Assembly: GCF_010748935.1 (NCBI RefSeq)
Contig: NZ_CP048796.1
Span: forward strand, 685,001-749,000
Source: Providencia vermicola
GTDB taxonomy: Bacteria > Pseudomonadota > Gammaproteobacteria > Enterobacterales > Enterobacteriaceae
Length of the DNA stretch: 64,000 bases
Direction: 5' to 3'
The position numbers were made by a program, and so were the translations under genes. Shown here one piece after another: positions 45,862 through 55,838 of the stretch. Below the pieces are notes generated by a model, which was not told where the DNA came from, searched no databases, and saw nothing but the letters and a program-made list of their open reading frames with translations. Each line of letters opens with the position of its first letter. Positions within the stretch are counted from its first letter, which is position 1.

Positions 45862-46815
45862 ATGACCGATAAATTAACCTCCTTACGTAGTCTAACCACC
45901 GTTGTTGCTGATACTGGCGATATTGAAGCGATGAAGCTTTATAAACCACAAGATGCGACAACTAACCCTTCTTTGATTCTGAATGCAGCACAAATTCCTG
46001 AATATCGTAAGCTTATTGACGAAGCTGTCGAGTGGGCTCGTAAGCAAAGCAATCACCGCGAACAGCAGGTTATTGATGCTTGTGACAAACTAGCCGTTAA
46101 TATCGGTTTGGAAATTCTAAAATTAGTTCCGGGCCGTGTTTCAACTGAAGTTGATGCACGTCTGTCTTACGATGAAGAAGCGTGTATTGCTAAAGCGCGT
46201 CGCCTGATCAAGTTGTACAACGAAGCGGGTATCAGCAATGATCGTATTCTGATTAAACTGGCTTCAACTTGGCAGGGTATCCGTGCCGCAGAGAAACTGG
46301 AAAAAGAAGGTATTAACTGTAACCTAACATTGTTATTCTCTTTTGCTCAGGCTCGTGCGTGTGCTGAAGCTGGCGTTTACCTGATCTCTCCATTTGTGGG
46401 TCGTATCCTTGATTGGTACAAAGCGAATAGCGACAAAAAAGAATTTGCGCCACATGAAGATCCAGGCGTTATTTCAGTCACTGAAATCTATAACTACTAT
46501 AAAGCACATGGCTACAAAACAGTGGTTATGGGTGCTAGCTTCCGTAACGTAGGGGAAATTCTGGAATTGGCAGGTTGTGATCGCCTAACGATTTCTCCAG
46601 CATTACTGAAAGAGCTATCAGAAGCACAAGGTGAGGTGGTACGTAAACTTGTTGATTCAGGTAAAACTGCTGAGCCAGAAGCTAAACTGACCGAATCTGA
46701 GTTCTATTGGCAGCATAACCAAGATCCGATGGCGGTAGATAAACTGGCTGAAGGTATCCGTAAGTTTGCCATTGACCAAGAAAAACTGGAAAAAATGATC
46801 GCAGACTTGCTGTAA
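45862..46815 (+). CDS. talB: Transaldolase B
   Basis: A pentose phosphate pathway enzyme that moves a dihydroxyacetone unit between sugar phosphates. 317 residues from the ATG at 45862 ([20 protein letters not shown]), as E. coli; the open frame begins 45 bases earlier without similarity. The Schiff-base lysine is in [11 protein letters not shown] at about 132, with [19 protein letters not shown] and [10 protein letters not shown] after it. A TATAAT at 45762-45767 about 95 bases upstream may be the promoter -10. Closed by a strong terminator. Confidence 0.98.
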   Translation: MTDKLTSLRSLTTVVADTGDIEAMKLYKPQDATTNPSLILNAAQIPEYRKLIDEAVEWARKQSNHREQQVIDACDKLAVNIGLEILKLVPGRVSTEVDARLSYDEEACIAKARRLIKLYNEAGISNDRILIKLASTWQGIRAAEKLEKEGINCNLTLLFSFAQARACAEAGVYLISPFVGRILDWYKANSDKKEFAPHEDPGVISVTEIYNYYKAHGYKTVVMGASFRNVGEILELAGCDRLTISPALLKELSEAQGEVVRKLVDSGKTAEPEAKLTESEFYWQHNQDPMAVDKLAEGIRKFAIDQEKLEKMIADLL

Positions 46816-46834
46816 TTCTGCTGTTATTTTAACG

Positions 46835-46860
46835 AAACCCAGCCATAGGCTGGGTTTTTT
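46835..46860 (+). terminator. talB terminator
   Basis: AAACCCAGCC and GGCTGGGTTT around ATA, followed by TTT. Confidence 0.92.
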
Positions 46861-46863
46861 GCG

Positions 46864-47136
46864 TTATAGGGGAAAACGGCATTGATGCTTTGTTACTCGC
46901 AGCGGTATCCGTTCCAACATATAAGGGAGAGTGACTCGTGAACAGTTGCGTTTGAATATGGTGAGGATTTCATTTTTATCGGCATAACAAGCAGTACTAC
47001 AACCTTTAAGCATTTTATTATTGCTATCAATTCCACATTTTCTTTTAACTTTACCATTATAGCGATATGTAGCACTGAAACCTGTTACCTCACGTGATAT
47101 TATAGGCCCATCATGGGTATCATGATGACTATTCAC
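46864..47136 (-). CDS. Doubtful small ORF or gene remnant between talB and mog
   Basis: 90 codons from a GTG on the minus strand with no good ribosome site. The segment VTGFSATYRYNGKVKR is faintly reminiscent of the end of glycine-zipper (17-kDa antigen-type) envelope proteins, and several Cys follow (KRKCGID, GCSTACYAD, KRNCSR). No start-proximal signal peptide is present. It may be the tail of a decayed gene, or chance. Nothing corresponds to it between talB and mog in E. coli. Without it, this 364-base gap holds only the talB terminator. Confidence 0.3.
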   Translation of the reverse strand: MNSHHDTHDGPIISREVTGFSATYRYNGKVKRKCGIDSNNKMLKGCSTACYADKNEILTIFKRNCSRVTLPYMLERIPLRVTKHQCRFPL

Positions 47137-47179
47137 GTTATGAGAATAAGCATTTTATAGGTTATTTATTGAGGTTGGT

Positions 47180-47761
47180 ATGGATGAATTGCGCATAGGT
47201 TTGGTTTCGGTTTCTGACCGTGCTTCAAGTGGTATTTATGAAGATAAAGGTATTCCCTCTTTGGAAGCATGGCTTGCAAAAGCGTTAACAACGCCTTTTC
47301 GTATTGAAACTCGCCTGATCCCTGATGAGCAAATCATGATTGAGCAGACGTTGTGTGAGTTGGTGGATGAATTTGCTTGCCATTTAGTTTTAACGACCGG
47401 AGGAACTGGACCTGCTCGTCGCGATGTCACTCCCGATGCCACATTAGCGATTGCGGACCGTGAAATGCCCGGCTTTGGTGAGCAAATGCGTCAAATTAGC
47501 TTGAAGTTTGTACCAACAGCCATCCTTTCCCGCCAAGTTGGGGCGATACGCAATCAAGCATTAATTTTGAATTTGCCCGGTCAACCGAAAGCGATAGCAG
47601 AAACATTGGAAGGATTGAAAGATGCTGAAGGGAATGTGATGGTATCAGGGATTTTTGCTAGCGTTCCCTATTGCATTCAACTTCTTGATGGGCCATATGT
47701 GGAAACAGACCCTGCGGTTGTTAAGGCTTTTAGGCCGAAGTCAGCGATCCGTAGTGAATGA
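47180..47761 (+). CDS. mog: Molybdopterin adenylyltransferase Mog
   Basis: Adenylylates molybdopterin before metal insertion in molybdenum cofactor synthesis. 193 residues (E. coli 195). MoCF fold: VSVSDRASSGIYEDKG at about 8, the ligand loop LTTGGTGPARRDVTPDA at about 73, and LNLPGQPKAIAETL at about 137. The start ATG follows TTGAGG. Order talB-mog-satP is the E. coli order. Confidence 0.97.
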   Translation: MDELRIGLVSVSDRASSGIYEDKGIPSLEAWLAKALTTPFRIETRLIPDEQIMIEQTLCELVDEFACHLVLTTGGTGPARRDVTPDATLAIADREMPGFGEQMRQISLKFVPTAILSRQVGAIRNQALILNLPGQPKAIAETLEGLKDAEGNVMVSGIFASVPYCIQLLDGPYVETDPAVVKAFRPKSAIRSE

Positions 47762-47768
47762 TTGCTAG

Positions 47769-47793
47769 GTCAGGTGAGGCTAGCTCACCTGAC
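47769..47793. terminator. Convergent mog/satP hairpin
   Basis: GTCAGGTGAG and CTCACCTGAC form a perfect 10-bp stem with a GCTAG loop between convergent stops. T-tracts are short on both sides. Confidence 0.65.
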
Positions 47794-47809
47794 AGCTATT
47801 CCTTTAAAA

Positions 47810-48376
47810 TCAGTGACGTTGCCCTATAGGCAAAATAGTTTTGCCATATTGCTCATTCAATACCTCAGCCATGGCCAAGTAAAATGCACTTGCGCCACAT
47901 ATTATCCCTTCATAACCCGCAATGGTTAACAGCGTTGCATTATTCGTTAAATTACCGATTGTGAGTAATGCAAACAGTACGGTGAGGCTAGCAAAGATGA
48001 ATTGCAGGGCGAAATTAGCTCTGAATGTTCCAAGGAACATAAAGAAGGTAAAGATACCCCAAATGAGTAAGTAAATACCTAAGAAGTCTGGAGACGTTGC
48101 TTCAGCTAAACCCATTGTTGGCAAAAATAGTAAGCCAACTAATGTTAACCAAAACATGCCATATGAACTAAATGCAGTTGCGCCAAACGTATTTCCTTTT
48201 TTATATTCAATAAGTCCGGCAATCACCTGAGCAATACCACCATAAAAAATTCCCATGCTCAAAATAACCGATGAGAGAGGGAAAAAACCTGCATTATGGA
48301 GATTAAGCAGAATTGTTGTCATACCAAAGCCCAATAAACCAAGTGGACCCGGATTAGCAATAGCGCTAGATTGCAT
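47810..48376 (-). CDS. satP: Acetate/succinate-proton symporter SatP (YaaH)
   Basis: 188 residues, identical in length to E. coli SatP. Six hydrophobic helices; the family signature NPGPLGLLGFGMTT is at about residue 8, and the first-helix region FYGGIAQVIAGLIEYKKGNT is typical of the AceTr (GPR1/FUN34/YaaH) family. It is an inner-membrane uptake channel/symporter for acetate and succinate. Convergent with mog, divergent from dnaK. Confidence 0.96.
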   Translation of the reverse strand: MQSSAIANPGPLGLLGFGMTTILLNLHNAGFFPLSSVILSMGIFYGGIAQVIAGLIEYKKGNTFGATAFSSYGMFWLTLVGLLFLPTMGLAEATSPDFLGIYLLIWGIFTFFMFLGTFRANFALQFIFASLTVLFALLTIGNLTNNATLLTIAGYEGIICGASAFYLAMAEVLNEQYGKTILPIGQRH

Positions 48377-48532
48377 ATAACCTCTGGTTAAAAATCATTA
48401 ATATTCAATAAGATATAAAGTAACTCCGCCAGCTGTTCTCAGTTGGCGGCGAATAATACGCAGTTTTTATTGTTGAAACAATGATCAAAAGACAGTTTTT
48501 TTTGCAAAAAATATGAAATTTTTTTAAGTCGT

Positions 48533-48665
48533 CCCCTTGATGAATGAATTTACGACCCCATCTTTACAGCATCACTCGTGATCAATCGAATTATTGCATA
48601 AAGCAAAAAAATTGAGTCTCGGAGTAAAAACTCCCTTGAAAATGAAATATTGAGCCTCATATAGA
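48533..48665 (+). promoter_or_regulatory. Two sigma-32 heat-shock promoters of dnaK
   Basis: P1: CTTGATG (48536-48542), 13 bases, CCCCATCT (48556-48563); the block CCCCTTGATGA through TTTACGACCCCAT is nearly the E. coli dnaK P1. P2: CTTGAAA (48635-48641), 13 bases, CCTCATAT (48655-48662), about 50 bases before the gene. Both fit the sigma-32 consensus (CTTGAAA, 13-15 bases, CCCCATNT). Confidence 0.88.
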
Positions 48666-48711
48666 TTGATATCGAAATTGAATAGAAAGAATTCCTTTGG
48701 AGGCGTTTTAG

Positions 48712-50625
48712 ATGGGTAAAATTATTGGTATCGACTTGGGTACAACTAACTCATGCGTTGCAATTATGGATGGCACAACTGCTCGTGTTCTAGAGAACAG
48801 CGAGGGTGATCGTACTACTCCTTCCATCATTGCGTACACACAAGACGGTGAAATTTTGGTCGGTCAGCCAGCAAAACGTCAGGCAGTGACCAACCCAGAA
48901 AATACATTGTTTGCGATCAAACGTTTGATCGGTCGTCGTTTCCAAGACGAAGAAGTTCAGCGCGACGTTTCTATCATGCCATACAAAATTATTGCGGCAG
49001 ATAACGGTGACGCTTGGTTAGATGTGAAAGGCCAAAAAATGGCTCCACCACAAGTTTCAGCTGAAGTTCTGAAAAAAATGAAAAAAACAGCAGAAGATTA
49101 CTTGGGTGAACCAGTAACAGAAGCTGTTATTACCGTACCAGCCTACTTTAACGATGCTCAGCGTCAAGCAACTAAAGATGCGGGCCGTATCGCTGGTTTA
49201 GATGTTAAGCGTATTATCAACGAACCCACAGCAGCTGCATTGGCTTATGGTTTAGATAAAGAAATCGGTAACCGTACTATTGCTGTTTACGACTTAGGTG
49301 GTGGTACCTTTGACCTGTCAATCATTGAGATTGATGAAGTTGACGGCGAAAAAACGTATGAAGTGCTAGCGACCAATGGTGATACTCACTTAGGTGGTGA
49401 AGACTTTGATAACCGTTTGATCAACTACTTAGTTGAAGAGTTCAAGAAAGAGCAAGGTGTTGACCTACGCAATGATCCGCTGGCAATGCAACGTCTGAAA
49501 GAAGCGGCAGAGAAAGCGAAAATCGAACTTTCTTCAGCACAACAAACAGATGTGAACCTGCCGTACATTACTGCGGATGCAACGGGTCCTAAACACATGA
49601 ACATTAAAGTGACTCGTGCAAAATTAGAGTCACTGGTAGAAGATTTAGTTAAACGCACCATGGAGCCGGTTAAAGTTGCTCTACAGGATGCGGGTCTGAA
49701 TGTGAATGATATCAGCGATGTTATTTTAGTTGGTGGTCAGATTCGTATGCCAATGGTTCAAAAAGCTGTTGCTGATTTCTTCGGTAAAGAACCACGTAAA
49801 GATGTTAACCCAGATGAAGCAGTTGCTATTGGTGCCGCTGTTCAAGGTGGTGTATTAGCTGGTGATGTTAAAGACGTTCTGTTACTTGACGTGACTCCAC
49901 TGTCTTTAGGTATCGAAACGATGGGTGGCGTGATGACGTCGTTAATTCCGAAGAACACCACTATCCCTACTAAACATAGCCAAGTGTTCTCAACAGCGGA
50001 AGATAACCAAGCAGCGGTGACTATTCATGTTCTGCAAGGTGAGCGTAAACGTGCAAGTGATAACAAATCATTAGGCCAGTTTAACTTAGATGGTATTCAG
50101 CCTGCTCCACGTGGCATGCCGCAAATTGAAGTGACATTTGATATCGATGCTGATGGTATCTTGCATGTATCAGCAAAAGATAAAAACAGTGGTCGCGAGC
50201 AAAACATTACCATTAAGGCTTCTTCTGGTCTAAATGACGAGGAAATCGAAAAAATGGTACGTGACGCGGAAGCGAACGCAGAAGCTGACCGTAAATTTGA
50301 AGAGTTAGTTCAAGTTCGTAACCAAGCTGACCAGTTGATTCATGGTACTCGTAAACAAATCGAAGAAGCTGGCGACAAGCTGCCTGCTGAAGATAAAGAA
50401 AACATTGAAAAAGCAACATCTGAGCTGGAAGCGGTAAGTAAAGGCGAAGATAAAGCAGAAATCGAAGCGAAGATTCAAGCTTTGGTCACTGCTTCTGCTA
50501 AACTTCTGGAAATTGCACAGCAACAAGCTCAGGCTGGCTCAGCGAATGCAGGCGCAGAAGCTAAGAAAGATGACGATGTCGTTGATGCGGAATTCGAAGA
50601 AGTTAACGATAAAGATAAAAAATAA
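48712..50625 (+). CDS. dnaK: Chaperone DnaK (Hsp70)
   Basis: 637 residues (E. coli 638). The ATPase domain is at 1-385 with [31 protein letters not shown] and [17 protein letters not shown]; the hydrophobic linker [11 protein letters not shown] at about 389; the substrate domain and lid follow, and the tail ends [18 protein letters not shown]. With DnaJ and GrpE it folds proteins and feeds back on sigma-32. One oddity: the adenosine-contacting motif reads GGQIRMP (Ile344), where E. coli and nearly all Hsp70s have Thr (GGQTRMP/GGSTRIP). It is one base from Thr, so strain variation or sequence error should be considered. Confidence 0.98.
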   Translation: MGKIIGIDLGTTNSCVAIMDGTTARVLENSEGDRTTPSIIAYTQDGEILVGQPAKRQAVTNPENTLFAIKRLIGRRFQDEEVQRDVSIMPYKIIAADNGDAWLDVKGQKMAPPQVSAEVLKKMKKTAEDYLGEPVTEAVITVPAYFNDAQRQATKDAGRIAGLDVKRIINEPTAAALAYGLDKEIGNRTIAVYDLGGGTFDLSIIEIDEVDGEKTYEVLATNGDTHLGGEDFDNRLINYLVEEFKKEQGVDLRNDPLAMQRLKEAAEKAKIELSSAQQTDVNLPYITADATGPKHMNIKVTRAKLESLVEDLVKRTMEPVKVALQDAGLNVNDISDVILVGGQIRMPMVQKAVADFFGKEPRKDVNPDEAVAIGAAVQGGVLAGDVKDVLLLDVTPLSLGIETMGGVMTSLIPKNTTIPTKHSQVFSTAEDNQAAVTIHVLQGERKRASDNKSLGQFNLDGIQPAPRGMPQIEVTFDIDADGILHVSAKDKNSGREQNITIKASSGLNDEEIEKMVRDAEANAEADRKFEELVQVRNQADQLIHGTRKQIEEAGDKLPAEDKENIEKATSELEAVSKGEDKAEIEAKIQALVTASAKLLEIAQQQAQAGSANAGAEAKKDDDVVDAEFEEVNDKDKK

Positions 50626-50676
50626 TGCCCTTAGCGGGCGCAGTGACCTTGCTAATGGTTATTAATGGTTACTGAT

Positions 50677-50718
50677 ACCGAACACGGGCGTCGAGGAAAC
50701 TCTACGCCCGTGTCGGCA
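50677..50718 (+). other. dnaK-dnaJ intercistronic hairpin
   Basis: ACACGGGCGT (50682-50691) and ACGCCCGTGT (50704-50713) form a perfect 10-bp stem, extended by CCGA/TCGG around one bulged A, with an inner GAG-GAAA-CTC. No T-tract follows; it probably sets relative dnaK and dnaJ mRNA stability rather than ending transcription. Confidence 0.65.
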
Positions 50719-50735
50719 TGTTAAGGGTAAAATAA

Positions 50736-51881
50736 ATGGCAAAAAGAGATTTTTATGAGGTATTAGGCCTCGAAAAAAATGCTTCTGATAAAGATATCAA
50801 ACGCGCATATAAGCGTTTAGCGATGAAGTACCATCCTGACCGTAATCAGGATAAAAAAGATGAAGCAGAAGTTAAATTTAAAGAGATAAAAGAAGCTTAC
50901 GAAGTCCTTTCTGATGAGCAGAAACGCGCAGCCTATGACCAATATGGTCATGCAGCCTTTGAACAAGGTGGCTTTGGCGGCGGCGGCGGCGGTGGTTTTG
51001 GCGGCGGTGCGGACTTTAGCGATATCTTTGGTGACGTCTTCGGTGATATTTTTGGAGGCGGCCGCAGACAGCAGCGCCCAAGCCGTGGTTCTGATTTACA
51101 ATACAACATGGAACTGACTCTTGAGGAGGCTGTCCGTGGAGTGACCAAAGAGATCCGTATTCCAACGTTGGAAACTTGTGATATTTGCCATGGTAGTGGT
51201 GCTAAACCCGGAACGAGTGCTGATACTTGCCCAACTTGTCATGGTATGGGACAAGTCCACATGCGTCAGGGATTCTTTTCGGTACAACAGCCTTGTCCTA
51301 CGTGTCATGGCCGCGGTAAGGTCATTAAAGATCCGTGCAACAAGTGTCATGGTCATGGACGTGTTGAGCGCTATAAAACATTATCCGTTAAAATTCCAGC
51401 GGGTGTAGATACTGGCGACCGTGTTCGTTTGTCTGGTGAAGGTGAAGCAGGCGAAAATGGTGCACCAGCAGGCGATTTATTCGTTCAAGTGCATGTATTA
51501 CCACACAATATTTTTGAGCGTGAAGGTAATAACCTGCATTGTGAAGTTCCGATTAACTTTGCAATTGCGGCATTGGGCGGAGAAATTGAAGTCCCAACTC
51601 TTGATGGACGTGTAAAACTCAAAATCCCTGCGGAAACGCAAACGGGCAAGATTTTCCGTATGAAAGGTAAAGGCGTGAAATCCGTTCGTGGTGGGTTACA
51701 AGGTGATTTGATGTGTCACATTGTGGTTGAAACGCCAGTTAAGTTAAATGAGAAACAAAAAGAGTTACTCAAAGAGTTTGGTGAGTCACTAGGTGGTAGC
51801 AGCGGTGAAAAAAATAGTCCGCGCACAAAAAGTTTTTTAGACGGTGTTAAAAAATTCTTTGATGACCTGACTAATAAATAA
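50736..51881 (+). CDS. dnaJ: Co-chaperone DnaJ (Hsp40)
   Basis: 381 residues (E. coli 376). J domain at 1-70 with HPD in MKYHPDRNQ at about 33; Gly/Phe-rich region at about 75-115 ([12 protein letters not shown]); four CxxCxGxG zinc repeats at about 148-215 ([32 protein letters not shown]); C-terminal substrate domains to the end. It stimulates DnaK ATPase and delivers substrates. Same heat-shock operon as dnaK, ended by a terminator. Confidence 0.98.
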   Translation: MAKRDFYEVLGLEKNASDKDIKRAYKRLAMKYHPDRNQDKKDEAEVKFKEIKEAYEVLSDEQKRAAYDQYGHAAFEQGGFGGGGGGGFGGGADFSDIFGDVFGDIFGGGRRQQRPSRGSDLQYNMELTLEEAVRGVTKEIRIPTLETCDICHGSGAKPGTSADTCPTCHGMGQVHMRQGFFSVQQPCPTCHGRGKVIKDPCNKCHGHGRVERYKTLSVKIPAGVDTGDRVRLSGEGEAGENGAPAGDLFVQVHVLPHNIFEREGNNLHCEVPINFAIAALGGEIEVPTLDGRVKLKIPAETQTGKIFRMKGKGVKSVRGGLQGDLMCHIVVETPVKLNEKQKELLKEFGESLGGSSGEKNSPRTKSFLDGVKKFFDDLTNK

Positions 51882-51887
51882 TTGAAA

Positions 51888-51915
51888 ATGCCCGCTAGCT
51901 GCGGGTATTTTTTTA
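51888..51915 (+). terminator. dnaJ terminator
   Basis: ATGCCCGC and GCGGGTAT (one G-T) with a TAGCT loop, followed by TTTTTTT. Confidence 0.88.
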
Positions 51916-51935
51916 TCAGTGATTATAATTGCTGA

Positions 51936-52784
51936 TTAGCTAGCCAGCTTTGCAAGTAATACACCGGATAGAATGACTAAGCATGCAATAATTCGCATCA
52001 TATTAAATTTTTCTTTTAAGAAAACGATGGATAAAAACATTGCGAAAAGTACGCTGGTTTCTCTGATGGCTGCCACTAACACAATAGAGGCTTGGCTCAT
52101 AGCCCAGATGGCAATGCCATAACTTATCAGCTGCATTAGCCCTCCCATTAGTCCAGAACGCCAATACTGCCTAATACCTTGAAATAATGTTGTTTTGTAT
52201 TTTATTATGCCGGGAATGATGAGCACTATCCCATTGAGTAAAAATAGCCATAACGTATAAATAATCGGATCTTCACTGGCGCGAGAGCCTTGTCCATCTG
52301 ATAAGGTATAACAGGCTGTGAAAAACGCGGTACATAATGCGTAAAATAGTGCTTTTCTCTTGATATTAAAGGTAAATTTTTTGCCTGCAAATGCAATAAT
52401 CACCACACCACTTATAATCAATAAAATACCTAGAAAACCAGATAATGAAAGCATCTCATTAAAAATGATGAGGCTGAGTAATGCGGTAATCAGTGGGGCG
52501 GAACCACGGGAAATCGGGTAAATCTGCCCTAAATCACCATGTGTGTATGCTTGGCTCAAAAAATAGGTATAGCCAATATGAAAAATGACAGACAAAGTTA
52601 ACCAAGGGAGGGCATTAACGGGAGGCAGTCCAAGTAGAAATAGGGCCGGTAGCGTTAATACTCCTGAAAAAAAGGCGATCATGACGAGGCCAAAAAAACG
52701 ATCGTTACCGAATTTAACTAAAGCATTCCAACACGCGTGACAAAATGCGGCAAATAATACAGCCAGTAAGATAGTCGTCGTCAT
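51936..52784 (-). CDS. EamA/DMT-family transporter
   Basis: 282 residues, ten predicted membrane helices in two EamA repeats (about 1-135 and 145-280). Typical fragments: FCHACWNALVKFG at about 13, YPISRGSAPLITALLSLIIF at about 88, and the second-repeat end VLVAAIRETSVLFAMFLSIV with VFLKEKF. The drug/metabolite transporter superfamily moves amino acids, metabolites or drugs; substrate cannot be told. It is an insertion between dnaJ and nhaA relative to E. coli, and convergent with dnaJ. Confidence 0.88.
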   Translation of the reverse strand: MTTTILLAVLFAAFCHACWNALVKFGNDRFFGLVMIAFFSGVLTLPALFLLGLPPVNALPWLTLSVIFHIGYTYFLSQAYTHGDLGQIYPISRGSAPLITALLSLIIFNEMLSLSGFLGILLIISGVVIIAFAGKKFTFNIKRKALFYALCTAFFTACYTLSDGQGSRASEDPIIYTLWLFLLNGIVLIIPGIIKYKTTLFQGIRQYWRSGLMGGLMQLISYGIAIWAMSQASIVLVAAIRETSVLFAMFLSIVFLKEKFNMMRIIACLVILSGVLLAKLAS

Positions 52785-53177
52785 AAGAAAATAGCATTTA
52801 TTTAAAATAGTTACCCAGTATTGCGTAATGGAACATTTTTGTGAAGCGCTTCGAGAAGCTTCTCTTTTTTTTGCAAACCAAAATACAGGTTTACGAGCCT
52901 ATACGCACAAAAACAGTCTTGTCTAAAAATCGCCTCGTTACACAGCAAAAGTCGTTTATTTTAGCTAAAGAAACTGAATCGAGTCTGCTGCTGAAAAAAG
53001 AAAAAGATAAAATCAAAATAATTTATTTATACTTAAATTTAACGATAGTTTAGCAAAAAGAGTGAGCAATTTCGCATATTGTTCGGTAATGTCGATCTAT
53101 TATTGATAAATAAACGACTTTTTACGAATTAATGATTAGCATAATATTAACACTCTATTTATTTTGGGGTTAAACAT
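52785..53177. other. DMT-nhaA intergenic region with an orphan terminator-like hairpin
   Basis: No convincing gene. A plus-strand terminator-like signal lies at 52843-52872: overlapping GAAGCGCTTC and GAGAAGCTTCTC palindromes followed by eight T. No plus-strand gene ends here, so it could close a short untranslated RNA beginning near 52810, or be fortuitous. A 70-codon Lys-rich frame across 52841-53053 overlaps the hairpin and is not counted as a gene. The nhaA promoter should lie in the AT-rich right half. Confidence 0.35.
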
Positions 53178-54350
53178 ATGACAGCAATCATCCGTAAATT
53201 TTTAAGGTTAGAAGCAGCAGGAGGGCTACTCCTAATTATTGCTGCCATAGTCGCATTAATTATGGCGAATTCGCCAGCTCAGGGGCTATATCAGCAATTT
53301 TTAGATATCCCTATTTCCGTGAAAATTTCATCACTAGAACTAGATAAACCGTTAATTTTATGGGTTAACGATTTTTTGATGGCTATTTTCTTTCTCGTTG
53401 TGGGCCTTGAAGTTAAACGAGAGTTACTTGAAGGTTCATTAGCGGGGAAAGACAAAGCGATTTTTCCCGCGATTGCAGCATTAGGGGGAATGTTAGCTCC
53501 TGCGTTAATTTATTTATTATTTAACGGTGCAGATGAGGTCACTCGCCAAGGTTGGGCAATACCCGCAGCAACAGACATTGCTTTTGCATTAGGTGTAATG
53601 GCTCTATTAGGGAAGCGGGTACCAACAGAACTGAAAGTCTTTTTGTTAGCTTTGGCGATCATTGATGACCTTGGTGTCATTGTGATTATTGCTTTTTTCT
53701 ACACGAGCTCATTATCGCTAGTTGCGCTTGGCCTAGCCGCTTTGTGTGTTGCCTTATTGGTCTTCATGAATTGGCGAAGAGTTGAAAACACCGCGGCATA
53801 TTTAGTCATTGGACTGATTCTTTGGGTATGTATTCTCAAGTCTGGAGTTCATGCAACGCTTGCTGGTGTTATCGTTGGATTCTTGATTCCGCTGCGTGGT
53901 ACTAACAATACCAAACCATCAGAAGAACTCGAACATGTGCTACATCCATGGGTCGCTTACATGATTCTACCTATCTTTGCTTTTGCAAATTCAGGAGTAC
54001 AATTAAACGGCGTCACATTCGATGGATTAATAAGCACATTACCTTTGGGTATCGCTGCGGGCTTATTATTTGGTAAACCATTAGGTATTTTTCTGTTTAG
54101 CTGGATTTCGGTAAAACTTGGGTTTGCGAAGTTGCCTGAGTCTATCAATTTAAAACAGGTATTTGCCGTTTCAGTCTTATGTGGAATCGGTTTTACTATG
54201 TCTATTTTTATTACAGGACTCGCATTTGACGGGCTGGATGATAGCTATAGCACCTATTCAAGACTGGGAATTTTGATTGGATCAACACTCGCTGCATTTT
54301 TAGGTTATTTTTTATTAAGAGTAGTCTTACCGAAGATTCAACAAAAGTAA
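53178..54350 (+). CDS. nhaA: Na+/H+ antiporter NhaA
   Basis: 390 residues (E. coli 388), about 12 membrane helices. The essential aspartates lie in [12 protein letters not shown] at about residue 163, the ion-site Asp in [11 protein letters not shown] at about 133, and the pH-linked His in [12 protein letters not shown] at about 225. It exports Na+ or Li+ in exchange for two protons in the inner membrane at alkaline pH. nhaR follows after a strong hairpin; in E. coli NhaR activates nhaA in response to Na+. Confidence 0.97.
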   Translation: MTAIIRKFLRLEAAGGLLLIIAAIVALIMANSPAQGLYQQFLDIPISVKISSLELDKPLILWVNDFLMAIFFLVVGLEVKRELLEGSLAGKDKAIFPAIAALGGMLAPALIYLLFNGADEVTRQGWAIPAATDIAFALGVMALLGKRVPTELKVFLLALAIIDDLGVIVIIAFFYTSSLSLVALGLAALCVALLVFMNWRRVENTAAYLVIGLILWVCILKSGVHATLAGVIVGFLIPLRGTNNTKPSEELEHVLHPWVAYMILPIFAFANSGVQLNGVTFDGLISTLPLGIAAGLLFGKPLGIFLFSWISVKLGFAKLPESINLKQVFAVSVLCGIGFTMSIFITGLAFDGLDDSYSTYSRLGILIGSTLAAFLGYFLLRVVLPKIQQK

Positions 54351-54416
54351 CTATTGTCTGAATTCCGATAATTTCAGAAATAAATAGTAAGAATTCCCGA
54401 GTTAATGGACTATGAT

Positions 54417-54456
54417 ATACCCACAACACGCATTGTTCGTGTTGTGGGTATTTCCA
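54417..54456 (+). terminator. Hairpin between nhaA and nhaR
   Basis: ATACCCACAACACG and CGTGTTGTGGGTAT form a perfect 14-bp stem with a 7-base loop, followed by only TTT. It likely reduces but may not stop read-through into nhaR. Confidence 0.7.
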
Positions 54457-54534
54457 TAATAACTCCTGCAAAAGGGGCAGAGAAAAACAGTATGGTCAGT
54501 ATTGATTATTATTGGCGGTACAGAAGGAATCGAT

Positions 54535-55458
54535 ATGCGGGTTTCACATCTTAATTTTAATCATCTTTATTATTTTTGGCATGTATGTAAAGAAGGTTCT
54601 GTCGTTGGGGCAGCCGAAGCGCTGTATTTAACGCCTCAAACGATTACCGGACAGATAAAAGCATTAGAAGAACGATTAGGTGGCAAGTTATTTAAGCGTC
54701 AAGGGCGTGGATTAGTTCCATCGGAGCTTGGGCAACTCATTTTTCGCTACGCAGATAAAATGTTTATGTTAAGCCAAGAGATGCTTGACATAGTTAACTA
54801 CAGTCGAGAATCAAACCTTTTGTTTGATGTTGGCGTTGCCGATGCGTTATCAAAACAATTAGTCAGTCGCGTTTTAGAAACTGCTGTCGTTGAACATGAA
54901 CAGATTCATCTACGCTGTTTTGAATCGACGCACGAAATGTTACTCGAACAACTGAGCCAACATAAATTGGATATGATTTTATCGGATTGTCCAGTGGACT
55001 CATCACAGCAGGAAGGTTTATTTTCTGTGAAGTTAGGCGAATGCAGCGTCAGTTTCTTCTGCCGTCAACCCATACCTAAGAAACCTTTTCCTGAATGTCT
55101 AGAAGAACGTCGTTTATTAATACCGGGTCGCCGTTCAATGTTGGGACGCCACTTATTGACTTGGATCCGTAATAAGAATTTGCAAGTTGAAGTACTGGGT
55201 GAATTTGATGATGCTGCGTTAATGAAAGCCTTTGGTGTGTCTCATAATGCAATCTTTGTGGCGCCATCATTATATGCCGCGGATATTTTGGAAGGTGAGG
55301 ATGTTATCGAACTAGGCAGGTTAGATAGCGTTAAAGAAGAGTATTTTGTGATTTTTGCAGAACGTATGATCCAACATCCAGCCGTTCAGCGTGTCTGTAA
55401 TAAAGATTTTTCCAATTTATTCTCTGCGCCATTTGATAAACTTGAGAAAAAAGTATGA
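54535..55458 (+). CDS. nhaR: LysR-family activator NhaR
   Basis: 307 residues from the ATG at 54535 behind AAGGAAT; the frame continues 33 bases upstream without a better site. The N-terminal LysR helix-turn-helix ([40 protein letters not shown]) is nearly identical to E. coli NhaR, and the effector domain carries [19 protein letters not shown] and [14 protein letters not shown]. It activates nhaA on Na+ and, in E. coli, also osmC and pga genes. Ended by a bidirectional terminator shared with rpsT. Confidence 0.97.
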   Translation: MRVSHLNFNHLYYFWHVCKEGSVVGAAEALYLTPQTITGQIKALEERLGGKLFKRQGRGLVPSELGQLIFRYADKMFMLSQEMLDIVNYSRESNLLFDVGVADALSKQLVSRVLETAVVEHEQIHLRCFESTHEMLLEQLSQHKLDMILSDCPVDSSQQEGLFSVKLGECSVSFFCRQPIPKKPFPECLEERRLLIPGRRSMLGRHLLTWIRNKNLQVEVLGEFDDAALMKAFGVSHNAIFVAPSLYAADILEGEDVIELGRLDSVKEEYFVIFAERMIQHPAVQRVCNKDFSNLFSAPFDKLEKKV

Positions 55459-55463
55459 CAGAC

Positions 55464-55491
55464 AAAAAAACCGGCAAGAGCCGGTTTTTTT
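55464..55491. terminator. Bidirectional nhaR/rpsT terminator
   Basis: AAAAAAACCGGC and GCCGGTTTTTTT with an AAGA loop, so that both strands have a GC stem followed by a T-run. Confidence 0.95.
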
Positions 55492-55510
55492 AGCTAATCA
55501 AGAAGCAATA

Positions 55511-55771
55511 TTACATCGCTTTGATTTGAGCTGCTAAGTTAGCTTTATGACGAGCAGCTTTATTTTTGTGGATCAGGCCTTTAGTGGCGTGACGATCAAC
55601 AATAGGTTGCATGTCATTGAATGCTTTCTGAGCTGCTTCTTTATCGCCAGCTGCGATCGCAAAGTAAACTTTCTTGATAAAAGTACGCACCATAGAACGA
55701 CGGCTAGCGTTATGCTGACGACGTTTCTCAGATTGTATAGCGCGTTTCTTAGCTGATTTGATATTAGCCAA
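55511..55771 (-). CDS. rpsT: 30S ribosomal protein S20
   Basis: 86 residues, Lys/Arg/Ala-rich helical protein binding 16S rRNA ([40 protein letters not shown]). The start codon is TTG, preceded by GGGAGTTGGACC. E. coli rpsT also starts with UUG, and the rare start is part of its feedback control by S20, so the choice is secure. Minus strand, divergent from ribF. Confidence 0.97.
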   Translation of the reverse strand: MANIKSAKKRAIQSEKRRQHNASRRSMVRTFIKKVYFAIAAGDKEAAQKAFNDMQPIVDRHATKGLIHKNKAARHKANLAAQIKAM

Positions 55772-55838
55772 GGTCCAACTCCCAAATGTATTCTATTGAG
55801 GACAATTCAAAGGTCGAGGAATATGCCCTTTCGGCCTT
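55772..55838 (-). promoter_or_regulatory. rpsT mRNA leader with conserved hairpin
   Basis: Reading the minus strand, AAGGCCGA (55831-55838) and TCGACCTT (55810-55817) form an 8-bp stem (one G-U). TTTGAATTGTCC and the ribosome site CATTTGGGAGTTGGACC before the TTG start follow. The block closely resembles the E. coli rpsT leader as I recall it, the region involved in S20 autoregulation. Confidence 0.6.

Noticed and set aside
52841-53053. 70-codon Lys-rich ORF before nhaA
   Set aside because: It begins with a GTG inside a hairpin, has no ribosome site, and its composition is what AT-rich noncoding DNA gives.
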